Shown here piece by piece: positions 11,525-22,047 of a DNA stretch of 64,000 bases. Each line of letters starts with the position of its first letter. The first letter of the stretch is position 1. A program made the position numbers and the translations under genes. The stretch covers positions 116,928,936 to 116,992,935 of the forward strand of contig CM041292.1 in assembly GCA_023052935.1 (NCBI GenBank). Direction: 5' to 3'. The notes under the pieces were generated by a model. That model made no database searches. It was given only the letters and a program-made list of their open reading frames with translations, and was not told where the DNA came from. The DNA comes from Piezodorus guildinii. Its lineage: Eukaryota > Arthropoda > Insecta > Hemiptera > Pentatomidae.

Positions 11525-11720
11525 GCTAGTATAGAATATAAAATTATAATACACCGCTGGAAAGCGAAATATTTTAGGGAAAAAATTATTTTATACACAA
11601 AGTAGTAAAAGACAATGGAGATTGACGAAAAGCCGATAAAACTAATTGACTATTGCAGATAATATAATAGATTATTAATTTTTATTAAATATGTAATTTA
11701 TTTGAGTGAATAAATTAAAA
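11525..11720 (-). repeat. Family A repeat fragment (reverse)
   Basis: The reverse complement carries the family A upstream segment: 'attattatctgca', 'tcggcttttcgtc', 'tctaaaat' and 'tttccagcggtgtatt' in the same order as at 26150 and 59770-59900. Confidence 0.55.
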
Positions 11721-11725
11721 TTAAA

Positions 11726-12070
11726 AAATGATCCATATTTTTCACTCAACAATCCTTTTATTTATTTTTTCCTATCCTAAGTTTCAGCCTTTTCTGTATA
11801 TATAAATATATATATTTATTTATATAGTCACATCATAAAAACATATATTTTAAGCTGAAACCAGCCTTGTCAGCTTGTTATTATCTACTGAATAATTAAC
11901 TAGCTGACAAGGCTGGTTTCAGCCTAAAGTATATTTGTTTATGATGTGTATATATATAAACTGCAATAGAAAGGCCATATTGAAGGATCCTTGAAAATGA
12001 CAAAAGGCTGAAACTTAGGCGATAAAAAAATGAAATAAAAGGATTGTTGAGTGAAAAATATGGGTCATTT
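11726..12070. repeat. Nested palindrome, foldback/MITE-like
   Basis: The outer arms (about 11726-11790 and 12003-12070) both contain the sequence of CACTCAACAATCCTTTTATT or its complement and are reverse complements with few mismatches. An inner pair is exact over 22 bp, starting GCTGAAACCAGCCTTGTCAG at about 11852 and mirrored at about 11902-11922. The strand could fold into one long hairpin. No open frame. Confidence 0.7.
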
Positions 12071-12274
12071 TTTTTATTTAAAAGGAACTTAATAATAGAT
12101 TATTTAATGAAACGCGTGTTTCGATCTAATTACTTTTTTTTTGTCTCTAAAATTATTTAAAAGTTATTAAAAAGATTTTAACAACGGAGGTTAGTGAAAG
12201 TCGTGAGTTGCCCGCGCTAGATTTTTATGAATCTATGATAAACTATAATTTTAATAAAAACAAAATTCTGTAGC

Positions 12275-12540
12275 TTTAGGGCTCATGATGGGTCTTGTCT
12301 TGGGTTTTTTTTCTTTACATACAGGGATTCGTACTGTACTTGAGGCTAAAGCAGTGCAACTAGGTGATAATCCTGAGATGGAGAACAGCTATGAGGTATT
12401 TTTCCAGCTTTCAAGTTTCCAGTTCAGAGAGGCTGAATGGGCACCAGGAGATGAATATTTTATCTTCCCACAACCGGGTTTGAACCAGAAGACTGGAAAA
12501 CAATAGTCCAGTCCCCTATCGACAACCAACGGTGCACATT
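12275..12540 (-). mobile_element. tRNA-derived SINE-like element
   Basis: On the minus strand the 5' part (near 12540-12470) looks tRNA-like: an anticodon-arm-like hairpin, GGACTGG...CCAGTC, followed by GGTTCAAACCC, a good RNA polymerase III B-box. The body then runs toward 12275 and shares its end with 3525-3600. The plus-strand open frame at 12285-12506 is therefore unlikely to be a gene. Confidence 0.6.
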
Positions 12541-12568
12541 ATACCCTAATGATACGTATTAGAAATGT

Positions 12569-12572
<4 letters not shown>

Positions 12573-12602
<30 letters not shown>
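12573..12602. repeat. (TA)n microsatellite
   Basis: A pure TA run of about 30 bp just beside the SINE-like unit. Confidence 0.9.
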
Positions 12603-12604
<2 letters not shown>

Positions 12605-12879
12605 TCTTTTTATTTTTTATTGTAATTATTTTTTACTAAAATGAATTCTTTCTATTTCTCATGATTACCACACCTCGTATAACAGCAGAATTGGATACAA
12701 GTTATCTATAGATTATAACTAATAATTGACGGATAAATCATCCGCAAATAACGAATGAATTTTGTCATATTTTATATTAGATAATTATTCTCAATATTTT
12801 ATATTTAGATAAATATTTTTATTTTCGGACCTATACATGAACATGGCATATGGCATATCTAAGGTTCATTAAAACTTTT

Positions 12880-13030
12880 AAAAGTCCTAGAAAAATTAGT
12901 TGGTTGGGTCATATCGAGCGAATGCCAGATTAAAGGATGTCCAAAAAAAAATCTGCGCGAAACGTTTCCAGGAAAAAGAAAGAGGAGACGCCCACGTGAA
13001 TGCTGACTTGAATTAGGAAAGGAGGACAGG
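12880..13030 (+). mobile_element. LINE ORF2 C-terminal fragment
   Basis: The plus strand reads SWLGHIERMPD, the WLGHxxRM motif near the end of non-LTR ORF2 proteins, followed by a degenerate basic region. Only about 150 bp survive. Confidence 0.55.
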
Positions 13031-13329
13031 AGCTAGGCTGGATTGTTTTTCATATATCATAACAAAACTAAGTTCGGTTAGTGAACATTATATTTTTCGC
13101 CTGAAAAACAAAAAAAAAACGATATGCATAGACCTGATGAATTTTGAATTATTTTTAAGTAAAAAAAAATAAAATATCCAAGTTTTCAAGAGAAATTACA
13201 TGGTTTTTGAAGTGAATAAATGTTCTGCGATTTTTTAAAGTAATTTAGGCTGAATCTGAATTTTGCTTGAATACCAATGGTATACATTATTTTCCCAAAA
13301 CGTCGCTATTAAATATCACTGTATTTAAC

Positions 13330-13605
13330 ACATTTTTTTTTTAAATCTTTTATTAAAATTTACAACTGCAAATATTACAATAAGTAACTGAGCAATTCAG
13401 AGGAAATTGGCTTGAAAAAGTCTTGAGAATAATCTACCCAGCGGTAGCACTTCAATGTTTATTTGATCAGCAGGTCACGAGGCCACCGTCCTTTCAGATG
13501 TCTCAGAGGATTATCTGGAATATATGTAGATGAGCTGTTACGGACAAGCGGGTTTGTAAGGGCGGGTAATTTGGAATGAAAGGAGGTGTATCTTTGTGAA
13601 ACCAT
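13330..13605 (-). mobile_element. 5'-truncated Jockey-clade LINE, 3' end
   Basis: On the minus strand it matches the copy at 61379-62010 nearly base for base: the shared 3' untranslated end with 'acaactgcaaatatt' and the CTACCGCTGGGTAGA hairpin-like stretch, preceded by the ORF2 end (NPLVR and DNPLRHLKGRWPRDLL-like residues). It is flanked by a T-run at 13331, the poly(A) tail of the minus-strand copy. Confidence 0.8.
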
Positions 13606-13609
13606 TTCC

Positions 13610-13985
13610 ACCATCATTTAGAGTATTCTTTCCTGAAGGTTTATAAGTGAAATTCATTGCAATTTAGCTTTTCTTTAAACGAGAAAAACACATTTTCTGT
13701 AACCAATTCATAAACAAAGTATTCCTGAAATATAAGTAGTAACATAGACGTATAATATACAGTTGGAAAGCGGAAGATTTTAGAAAAATCAATATGCAAT
13801 AAAATAAATCATACAATTTAAAATAAAGCTGTTGTAAGCCCATAAACTTATCAACATATATTATTGAGTTCAGTTAAATGTACAGGGTCGTGCAAGTTAT
13901 ATTCTTTTATTTAGTACGTAAGATTTTAGAAACAATACTACTTACCAAGTTGTAACAATGTTGTAAACATAAATGGTATGTTGTT
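13610..13985. repeat. Single-arm relative of the 1895-2400 repeat
   Basis: It shares 'aaggtttataagt' at its start with 1917-1930, and its reverse complement matches 2170-2400 including 'acaacataccatttatgtt'. It ends directly at the Helitron start. No coding capacity. Confidence 0.55.
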
Positions 13986-13986
13986 A

Positions 13987-14914
13987 TCTATACTTATAAA
14001 AGAAAGTGCCATTTCACTCGATTTTCTGGTCATCGCGGTATCTCAAAAATGTCTATGACTTTGAAGCGGAAATTTTTCCTGGAGCTTCGCTTTACTGTCG
14101 AGATGTGCAATAAGGCTGGGTTTGGAAAAACTCCTTCTCTAAGTGGTTAAAAAAAAAATCTAAAACGTAAAACAAAATTACTTTTTCAATAAATAGAAAA
14201 CTATAAGTCTCCTGAAAAACTATAAGTACTCATTGGAATGACAATCAAATTCCTAACTGTATGAAAGCAATGTTATCTTAACATAACCAGTATCAGGAAA
14301 GATAATATGTAATAATTTATAACAAATATAGTAGGGTCCCATAGACACATGTTCAATGTTTATTAGTTTTTTAAAAGTAATTTAAGATGACTTAAAAAAG
14401 TTTCTTTTCAAAATCATAGTAAGACTTACATATTTTTCAACTCTAAGAAAACACTGGTTATTCTGAAGTAAAGCACACTCACAATTGTGGAAAATAAGCA
14501 GATAGATCATGCTGATATACAACGCTTATGTTTAGAAGATAAAAAGATGTTATCGAATAATTTTGAAGTAGCTACATGGTATGTTATTGTAACCTAAAGT
14601 GAATAAAATTGATATCTGACATGAAATCATAATATTTTATTTACCATAACACATTGCTTGGTTAATGAAAGCTAAAATATATTGAGTAATTATCGATACG
14701 TTTACTTCTTCGAGGATGTTTATTGTAAATTTGACCGAATAAAATCAGAATCTGGCGATAAATAATAACTTCCATAGTAAAGATAGTGGAAAGAGTAGCT
14801 GATTGGTCGAGAGCGAAGTAATTGTATATGTATTGTTGCTACTGTTTACCATAAACGTGTACAACTAACAAAAACAATAAAATCTTCGCGAGCAAAGCCG
14901 CGAGATACAGCTAG
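13987..14914 (+). mobile_element. Non-autonomous Helitron
   Basis: It begins TCTATACTTATAAAAGAAAG and ends CTAG. A short G+C-rich hairpin (TCGCG at 14886-14890 with CGCGA at 14899-14903) lies 7 bp before the end. It is inserted between A (13986) and T (14915) without a target duplication. The TC start, CTRR end, 3' hairpin and A|T insertion are the defining Helitron features. At 928 bp it has no Rep/helicase frame and would depend on an autonomous partner. Confidence 0.85.
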
Positions 14915-14929
14915 TAAATTTATGAACTA

Positions 14930-16335
14930 ACATTGTTATCAATTGGTTATCATTCTTAAAGTGGTTCCAATCCTACCTATCCCACCGTACCCAATCAGTT
15001 GTCATCCCTGATAAACCCAGTTCCTCTTCACTTTTTCTAAACCGCGGTGTTCCACAAGGATCTTCGCTCTCACCAACCCTGTTCTCTTTATATATAAATG
15101 ATCTACCTGACTCTATTCATCATTCACAATATCATTTATATGCCGATGATCTTCAGATCTACCTTTCCTTTTATCCCAGCGAGATGTTTGAAGCGATCCG
15201 TCAGATTCAAGAAGACATAGATAGTTTCAACGCATGGGCATTAAAGAATGATTTAAGATTAAACGTTGATAAGACTAAAGGCATAATCATAGGTTCTAAA
15301 CATCTCGTTAATTCCCTCCCTTATTATCCCTTACTGTACCTTAACGGACTACCTATCCATTTCCATAATACCGTTAGAAATCTTGGTGTCGTCTTCGACC
15401 AAAACCTTTCATGGACTAACCATGTTTCCTATATCATTCGCAATTCAATCGCTTCTCTTAAACTGTTCTCAAGATTGCGTGATGCACTACCGTTTAAAGT
15501 TCGTCGGCTCTTTGTTTCTTCTCTCGTCTTCCCCCACTTTGACTATGGCTGCCTAGTTGTTGGTGGATTGTCTGGTGGACTTGAGATGAGATTGGAAAGG
15601 CTAATGAAATGTTTTATTAGATTCATCTTCGGAGTCCCCAGATGCTCCAGCGTCGCCGACGGGTATGCCGAGTTGAAGTGGCTCAATTCCGTTTCTCGCC
15701 GACAGTATTTCCTGGGAGTATTCCTATTCCGCACTTTTAAAACCCAAAGTCCATCCTACGTTCTTGACCTACTCATCCCTTGTTCTTCAGTACATTCGTT
15801 TAACACAAGAACCCAACCCACTAACCTCTATTTGCCCTCTTATCGAACATCATTCTTTAAAAAATCTTTTAGTTTGCGGGCCACCTCTCTTTGGAATTCC
15901 ATACCTACCTCTATACGCAAAGTTTCTTCCTTAACCTCATTTAAAAACAAATTATTCCATCATCTCCTCAGTATTCAGTCTTCCGAATAATTGTGTAAAA
16001 AATTAAGAATAATAGTCATATTTCAAGTTAACAAAAACTTTTTTTTCTACGATTTTACGATATTAGTGTGAGGTTCAATCATAGTATCTCTGTATGCACA
16101 TGTTTTCAGTGTTATATAGTCATACATGAATGTTCTATTGTCGTTGTATTTACTACACAATAAATAATGCAAGTAGTAGTCATATGTCGTTCAAGCAACA
16201 GTATTTACTGTGTTTATATAAGTATAACCTTAAGTTTGTTTTTGTAATGTTTTTATTTTTAAGCCAGACTTAATACTCACTCTTGTACTTTTTTTGTTAT
16301 TCTTAGGGGACAGAAGTCCCAGACTAAAATTTTTT
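14930..16335 (+). mobile_element. CR1-like LINE, intact 3' half of ORF2
   Basis: An uninterrupted frame at 14930-15990 (about 353 codons) encodes the C-terminal half of a reverse transcriptase. In order it shows RGVPQGSSLSP, LFSLYINDLP, the catalytic YADDLQIY box (near 15138), LNVDKTK, TVRNLGVVFDQNLSWTNHV, FDYGCLV and LWNSIPTSIRK before the stop. This order and the LWNSxP ending are typical of CR1-type LINEs. The endonuclease and the first half of the reverse transcriptase are missing (5' truncation). The 3' end near 16300-16330 has GGGGACAGAAGTCCC, also at 44130-44150 and, reversed, at 30240-30262. Confidence 0.85.
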
Positions 16336-16339
16336 TTTC

Positions 16340-16786
16340 TTCTTCTTAATTATTTCAAATTTAATACTATTTTATGAAAAAGGATTTTTCACTGTAAACG
16401 AAATGGGATTCCTATGGAAATTTAATTTAACTTTTGAAATGTAATTTTAATAGTTCATTTAACATATAAAATAGGAATTAATCGAATAAAATGGGAACCG
16501 TTCTTATTTCTTAATTTTTTGAAATCATACAATCAAGATTTCATTATACGAAAAAATTAAATTTTCCGTTATCTGTAATAAACTAATTATGATGTATGTA
16601 TTTCATTTCTGCCGATGATTAAACATAATAAAATTAACATATTTTCTAGCTAATTTAACTTTTCGTTACGATTAACTAAATCTTTCAAAGCGATAAACTC
16701 TGAATCGGTCAGACAGAGATTTTTTTTAAAAATAAATGACATCTCATTCAAATTGCACCCGCCCAAAGCAGAGGCAGGTCCGCTAG
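16340..16786 (+). mobile_element. Helitron 3' end, 5' part not found
   Basis: The segment ends CTAG at 16783-16786 followed by T. A hairpin of ACCCGCC paired with GGCAGGT lies just upstream (near 16757-16779), as in Helitrons. No matching TC start is evident, and the CR1-like LINE lies directly upstream, so the 5' boundary is unknown. Confidence 0.5.
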
Positions 16787-17737
16787 TTTATAAATATTTT
16801 TTAATCTGAAATAAAGAAGCGTGTAACAGTTGGAGAGTGAGCTAAAATGCGATGGCTAGTTCCGTGCTATGCCTCATGTAGTCGTCGGGGAATTAATAAC
16901 TCACCTACTTCATTAATCATCCATTTCCTGGCAACAAGTGCTTTTTTTTTTCTATCGTTTCAATAAAATTGCTCTTCTTTATTTAGTAATATTTAATGGC
17001 AATATTCTCACTCTGTTATCAAGGATTCTGATTAGTTATAGGTGAGTTACTAAAAGAGGACAGTCCGAATTGAGTCCCGATTTTAAAAAATCTGGTGCGC
17101 GCAACACACAACTTTCACTTAACTCTATTATTAATGCCAATTTAAGAACTTTTAAATAAATTTAGAAACAAAAATAAATAGTTAAAGAATTAGTTATATT
17201 TGATTTTTATAGAAAGATGTGTTTTATTAAATAATAATAATATTATCTACTAAATTCAGTATTTTTTTTTCATTACTCCGTGTTAGAACTACTTGGAGCG
17301 TCCGGCGATGACAGCGCCATCCAGTGGCCAAGCAGTGAAACAATTGCATAAAAAAATATTTTTTCAGTTTTCTCCTTTAGTTGGGTAGCGAATTCGTTCA
17401 ATTAATATATTTAACTTTTTTTTATCAATAGTAAGAAGATGAAATGGTTATTTTTATAGAATATACAAAATTAAAGGTACTTTAGAGGGAGAAAATTTCA
17501 AATATCTGCATTTAAGCCCCATCAGACTATTTTAATCAGGATTACACCTTAAATTTCTAATTTCAAAGCCCTTTTAATTTTACATCGATATAGCGAGTTT
17601 AATCAAAATCGTTTCAGCCGTTTTTGAGAAAATGGTAAAAAGGTGCTAAATCCATGTGATTAAGTAGGACTTCTGGTCAGCCGATTTTAGTGAAAAAAGT
17701 TGCCGTAACATCTCGGGCGTATAGAAGTCTTAAATAT

Positions 17738-17851
17738 AACATCATTTATTGAAATTTACAACTGTACTTCAAGGTACAACAAGTAAATGTGACAAAAGAT
17801 AAATGGCGTGAAACATACTTGAAGAAGAACTACCCAATGGCAGCACTCCTG
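17738..17851 (-). mobile_element. Very short LINE 3' stub with 12-bp TSD
   Basis: The minus strand carries only the last ~114 bp of the Jockey-clade family, including the CTGCCATTGGGTAGT stretch and 'acagttgtaaatt' end. AGTCTTAAATAT is duplicated exactly at 17726-17737 and 17852-17863. Confidence 0.85.
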
Positions 17852-17905
17852 AGTCTTAAATATGAAATTTCAGTTCCGTACGACTTTTCGTTTTTGCGCT
17901 AGCTA

Positions 17906-17906
<1 letters not shown>

Positions 17907-17963
<57 letters not shown>
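17907..17963. repeat. (CA)n microsatellite
   Basis: A pure CA run of about 57 bp inside family A copy A2. Confidence 0.95.
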
Positions 17964-17966
<3 letters not shown>

Positions 17967-18115
17967 CACACAGACTTTTTTGCGGGACTTGGTTTTTTGG
18001 ACTCAGTGGACCCTAAAATGTGTATTTCCGTTGGAAACTGGAATTCTAAAATTTTCACGATCGCAATACTTTCCCTTACTATATATTTCATATATACGTA
18101 AGTGAAAGTAAAAAA

Positions 18116-18529
18116 TGTTTTAGTTTAAGTCCGTGCCTTCCTTTTGCGGATGTTAAATTGGTACTCTGGCACCTGTTAAAGGTGTCAGGTACTGGGTATG
18201 ACTAGTCAGCATATAAATCTTGAATGTTTCAGAAACATATGAATATAGTAAAAAATCCTAACAAAGTTTAAAAAGTATAACAAACTTTGGACTCATACCA
18301 TGTAATATTTAGGTGTGGTTACTGTAATTTACAATTAATATTCATTTCCTCTCGTATAGTTCTAGAATCAAATGTCATACAAAAACAAATTTTACTAACA
18401 AATTTATCTACCTTTGTAGAAAATACATGATTAAAATAGTTAAAAACAATAATTTCGTAGTTTTCATTAGTTTATGTATTGAATAAGCAAATAAAAATAT
18501 ATGTAATAACTTAAATGTATTAACACAAC
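18116..18529. other. No gene seen
   Basis: AT-rich DNA between a family A repeat and a LINE; no recognisable element. Confidence 0.4.
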
Positions 18530-18832
18530 TGGAGAATTAAAATAAATCCAAATAAATATCACCAAATCACCTTCACTCAATGACTTCCTGTCCCACTGTT
18601 TCCTTTAATCACACCCGACTCATCAGTGTAAGACAAATACGATATCTTGGACTTCATCTCGACAAACGTTTTACATGGAATCCTCATACGAGACTTAAAC
18701 GACAAGAAACTGCACGTAGATATCGACTATTAAAACACTTACTTGACAAACGATCAAAACTCCCTTTTTACTACAAAAAAACTCATTTACACAACCGTTA
18801 TCAGACCTATTTGGACTTATGGCATTAAGTTC
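18530..18832 (+). mobile_element. Jockey-clade LINE internal fragment
   Basis: It reads TSCPTVSFNHTRLISVRQIR then YLGLHLDKRFTWNPHTRLKR and RPIWTYGI, the same ORF2 region as 8401-8640 and continuous with the part lost at 64000. Both the 5' part and the 3' end are missing. The break after 'ttggacttatgg' is abrupt, so later deletion or recombination removed the tail. Confidence 0.8.
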
Positions 18833-19037
18833 ATAAATTCCTAAATTCGGTAGAAAAAAAGAACAAGTTGTATCTTTAAGTAATATTGAATAAATCATTT
18901 TTGAAAACATTATTTTCAAGATATTAGACGCTTATTATTCACCTATAGTGTGGTTTCTACCAATTTACTTGAAACTAATATAACTACATAGTTATTGACT
19001 AAAGTCTAATCACTGCAATATAGTTACTTTTTCAGGC

Positions 19038-19277
19038 TTGAAGGTTTTTCTTTTCTGTTTGTTTTCTTCGCTGAAAGTGAAGAATGGGAGGAGGTTGAGC
19101 CCACATCCGAACCCTCCCGTTGCTAACAAGAAAGGAGCAAATACAGGGAGCACTATACAAACAGTGCCGCAACAGCAAACTTTGCGCAGCCACTCGCCTC
19201 CTCGACAAGACTTCTATTGGTTCTTACATTTCTTTACTTCAGCTCTTGTAGTGTTTTTGCGATCATCCATGATTTAA
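19038..19277 (+). other. Open frame of unusual composition, possible exon
   Basis: An 80-codon frame whose middle (near 19080-19205) is less AT-rich than its surroundings and rich in Pro, Ser, Gln and Asn (PHPNPPVANKKGANTGS, TVPQQQTLRSHSPPRQ). This fits a low-complexity exon of a larger protein. A pyrimidine tract with AG just upstream could be an acceptor; I see no strong donor. It could equally be chance. I do not recognise the protein. Confidence 0.2.
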
Positions 19278-19740
19278 GCATTTAGTCAAGTTCCTCAGTG
19301 CTGCATGATTTTATATAAATAAATAAACAATCTAAATGTAACACATTCAAAGAACTGCTGGTAATTTTGAACGCAAATGGAATATAAAACGTGTTTCAAT
19401 TGAGCCGTAACTACATTTAAAATAGATAGAAAATGTGTAATGTTTCCGTATCATCGTATTCCTAATCTATACCAAAAAAAGGGAGCCAATTTTTAAAATA
19501 TCGGATGTTAATCTTACTATTTAAACTTAATCCTAGATGGATTGTGTTGCGGGCGTCACGAATTGTTATTAAAATGTGTCTTCTGAGCATGGTTAAAAAT
19601 TATTCTTGAAAAAACTATAGTTACCTAGACCAGTAACAAACATTAGTGAAACCTGGATTATGAATGTTGCTAATGATTTTTATTAATATTGGATCAAAGT
19701 GTTCCGAGGAAAATATTATAGTTCATACGGAAGATTGATA

Positions 19741-19930
19741 AAAGTCGCGGAGTGGTCTCATTGATAGAGCAAGAGTCTATTGTTTCGACCCCCGGGTGTG
19801 ACGAAAGAATTATTTATTGTTTTATTTCAGCCGGGAGTGACTCTGTGGTAGGTAAACCTCAAAATATGGGGGGGAAACCAGGCGGCTTAGCGTGATCTCG
19901 ACCTAATCCCCAACTTGCATGGCCGCTGGC
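19741..19930 (+). mobile_element. tRNA-derived SINE-like unit
   Basis: The plus strand begins with a tRNA-like head: GCGGAGTGGTCTCATTGATA (A-box region) and TGTTTCGACCCCC (B-box-like) about 30 bp later. It continues into a body whose GGCGGCTTAGCGTGATC block is similar to the reverse complement of 3605-3630. No cloverleaf complete enough for a working tRNA. Confidence 0.5.
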
Positions 19931-20670
19931 TTAAGGACAATACTTACCTCTATATGCGCTGTACCCATCCTTCATCAGTTGTGGAGACACAAGTTTTGTG
20001 TGTGTGCGGTTTTTTTTTTCTAGAGGGCCTGATAATTGCATGATAAGAACTCTGAAAGAGTTAGTTTGAGCCAGATATTGTGCCATGAAGATGAGAATTA
20101 AAAAAAGATTGGACAGTCTTGGAAAGTTAATATGCTTCAACGTAACGTAACATCAACAGAGTGAAGCTTCATTGGTCTAGGCATTTTTCTATGATAGATC
20201 GGAAGTATGGCGCTGAAAATTTTCGAGACAGCAAAACACACAAAGCACAGGAGATGTAGGCCAACTCTAGTTGGTTCGATGGCTCCGAAAACGATTTATG
20301 TGTTCCAAGTATAAATTGGAAAGATTAATGTATACCATAATATAATAAGTATTATATAATATTTTTTTTAATTGAGTTTATAAATGTATCGAAACAATAC
20401 AACAATAAGGTGTATAATAATAGAAATGATAAAGAATTGTGAACAAATATCCATTATCAGGGATGCCATGGGCTGAAGATTACAGATCAGCTAGTTTGTG
20501 AAAGGCATGGATTTTGGAATTAAAATAAGTCCATATCGTCTCTAACACGTCAAACTAACGAATGTGAAAAATCCTTGTTTTTTCTTTTTTTTTTTTGCTC
20601 CTATGCTATTGCATAGGGCAAGGCACGCCTTGTAGCAATTCGCCGAGTCTCTAACTCTACCAAGAAACTA

Positions 20671-20671
<1 letters not shown>
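19931..20671. other. No gene; possible LINE remnant at 20150-20300
   Basis: Positions 20155-20190 read VKLHWSRHFSMIDRKYG, distantly like the WLGHxxRM end of LINE ORF2, but too decayed to be sure. Near 20590-20660 an ATGCTATTGCATAG stretch follows a T-run, possibly a reversed short retroposon. Otherwise featureless. Confidence 0.3.

Positions 20672-20713
<42 letters not shown>
20672..20713. repeat. (TA)n microsatellite
   Basis: A pure TA run of about 42 bp. Confidence 0.9.
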
Positions 20714-20715
<2 letters not shown>

Positions 20716-20929
20716 TTACTTTCGTTATATCGTTTTTACATATTTTATATATATTGTAATCGGTCGCGGTTGGAAGAATCTGCTCTTTTGTAACCTTACC
20801 TTTTTTTTCTCATGATACCTTATACCTTAAATATATTTCCTTATCTTTTCTTTTAATTTTCCTTAATGTAATATTTTCTTTTACTCTGTCTGATATTATA
20901 TTCTTTTACCTCTAATTCATTCCATTCAT

Positions 20930-20931
<2 letters not shown>

Positions 20932-20966
<35 letters not shown>

Positions 20967-20990
20967 TATATATATATATATATATATTAT
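20932..20990. repeat. (TA)n microsatellite
   Basis: A TA run with one 'caat' interruption. Confidence 0.9.
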
Positions 20991-21299
20991 ATATTAGTAT
21001 ATACATATATTGTAAATATTTTAATATTGTACATACATTGTTTTTGCATAGTAGTAATTGCATTTTGTTTTATTTTGTAGATAATTAATAAATGATATTA
21101 GAAGTAGTTGCTTTTTATGGTTGCATTGCATGAAAAAACAAACTAACCCAGCCCTTCTCGCCTGAGCTTAGCTGGAAAAGGAAATTACCTTTTTTTTCAT
21201 GACAGGGTATTTTTCCTTCTTTTATGAAATGTTTATTAAAAACCTAAAAGAAATATAAAATGATTTTTCACACACGTAGAGTGTAGAGATGTAGCCATT

Positions 21300-21580
21300 G
21301 ATTTGGCTTTAAGTACTACTAGAAGAGAGACGAAAAGAGGGAGACAGATGAAAGAAGACTAAGACAGAGAAGAGAAGAGAGAGGGAGCGGACAGGGGAGA
21401 GATGGCCCTGTTAGCCAGCGACAAATCGCGGGTGATTAGGTCCTCTCTCGTTATTTGTCATCATTATACTTCTAGTCTCTCTTAACTACCTACTGCCTCT
21501 CCATCTTAAGGCTCCTTTGTCTTATCTGTCTTAGTATTTCTTCTTCCTTTCTTCTCTAGTTGTTTTTTCTCTCCTGTCGA
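21300..21580. other. Purine-rich then pyrimidine-rich non-coding patch
   Basis: Positions 21309-21402 are almost all G and A on the plus strand, 21452-21575 largely C and T. Part is complementary: ACTAAGACAGAGAAG near 21358 and the reverse complement of CTTATCTGTCTTAGT near 21519. The joining segment contains TTAGCCAGCGACAAATCGCG. No coding frame. Confidence 0.5.
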
Positions 21581-22047
21581 CGTGAGCATCATGCTGAATC
21601 AAGAGAGATCCATGAGGCTTGGGGGTTAAAACAAGAAATGTCTTTACAAGTATTTACTCACATAAATAAATCTGTCTCATTTTATATTTTTGTTTGGCCT
21701 AAAGGCTTAACATATTTTTTTTTTTTTTTTTTTTTTAACAAAGATGGCTGTATAAATATCACACCTATGAATATATAAAATATAAATTCCTATGAGACCG
21801 TTAAAACCAGCCAATCGAATAATAATAATGAATCAGGATATGACAGCATTGGATCATAGTTCAAACAAGATCTGTTCGTATTAAGATTACCTAACCGTTT
21901 CAGTTTTATTCACTATTGTAACCGTAAAACATAATTTTATTTGCTTGTTACTGTTAATTGAGGAAATTTTACAGGAAACACAAAAATATTCCATTACTAT
22001 ATTAGTAAACCAACTTATTTGATTCTTTTCACATAAAAATTTAGAAT

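Larger units (their letters stand above)
17090..18115 (+). repeat. Family A repeat, copy A2, with (CA)n and LINE stub
   Basis: It begins TCTGGTGCGCGCAACACACA and ends ATACGTAAGTGAAAGTAAAA. It contains a pure (CA)n tract at 17907-17963 and, at 17738-17851, a 114-bp antisense LINE 3' end. The internal blocks match A1, A3 and A5. The frames at 17862-18101 and 17903-18091 are translations of the CA tract and not genes. Confidence 0.8.

Noticed and set aside
12285..12506. 73-codon plus-strand frame
   Set aside because: The opposite strand is a tRNA-derived SINE-like unit, and the frame has no recognisable protein.
17862..18101. Open frames over the CA tract (also 17903-18091 on the minus strand)
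   Set aside because: They are translations of a dinucleotide repeat (THTHTH, CVCVCV) inside family A copy A2.
19741..19810. A genuine tRNA gene
   Set aside because: A-box and B-box-like motifs are present but no complete cloverleaf or acceptor stem closes; a SINE head is more likely.
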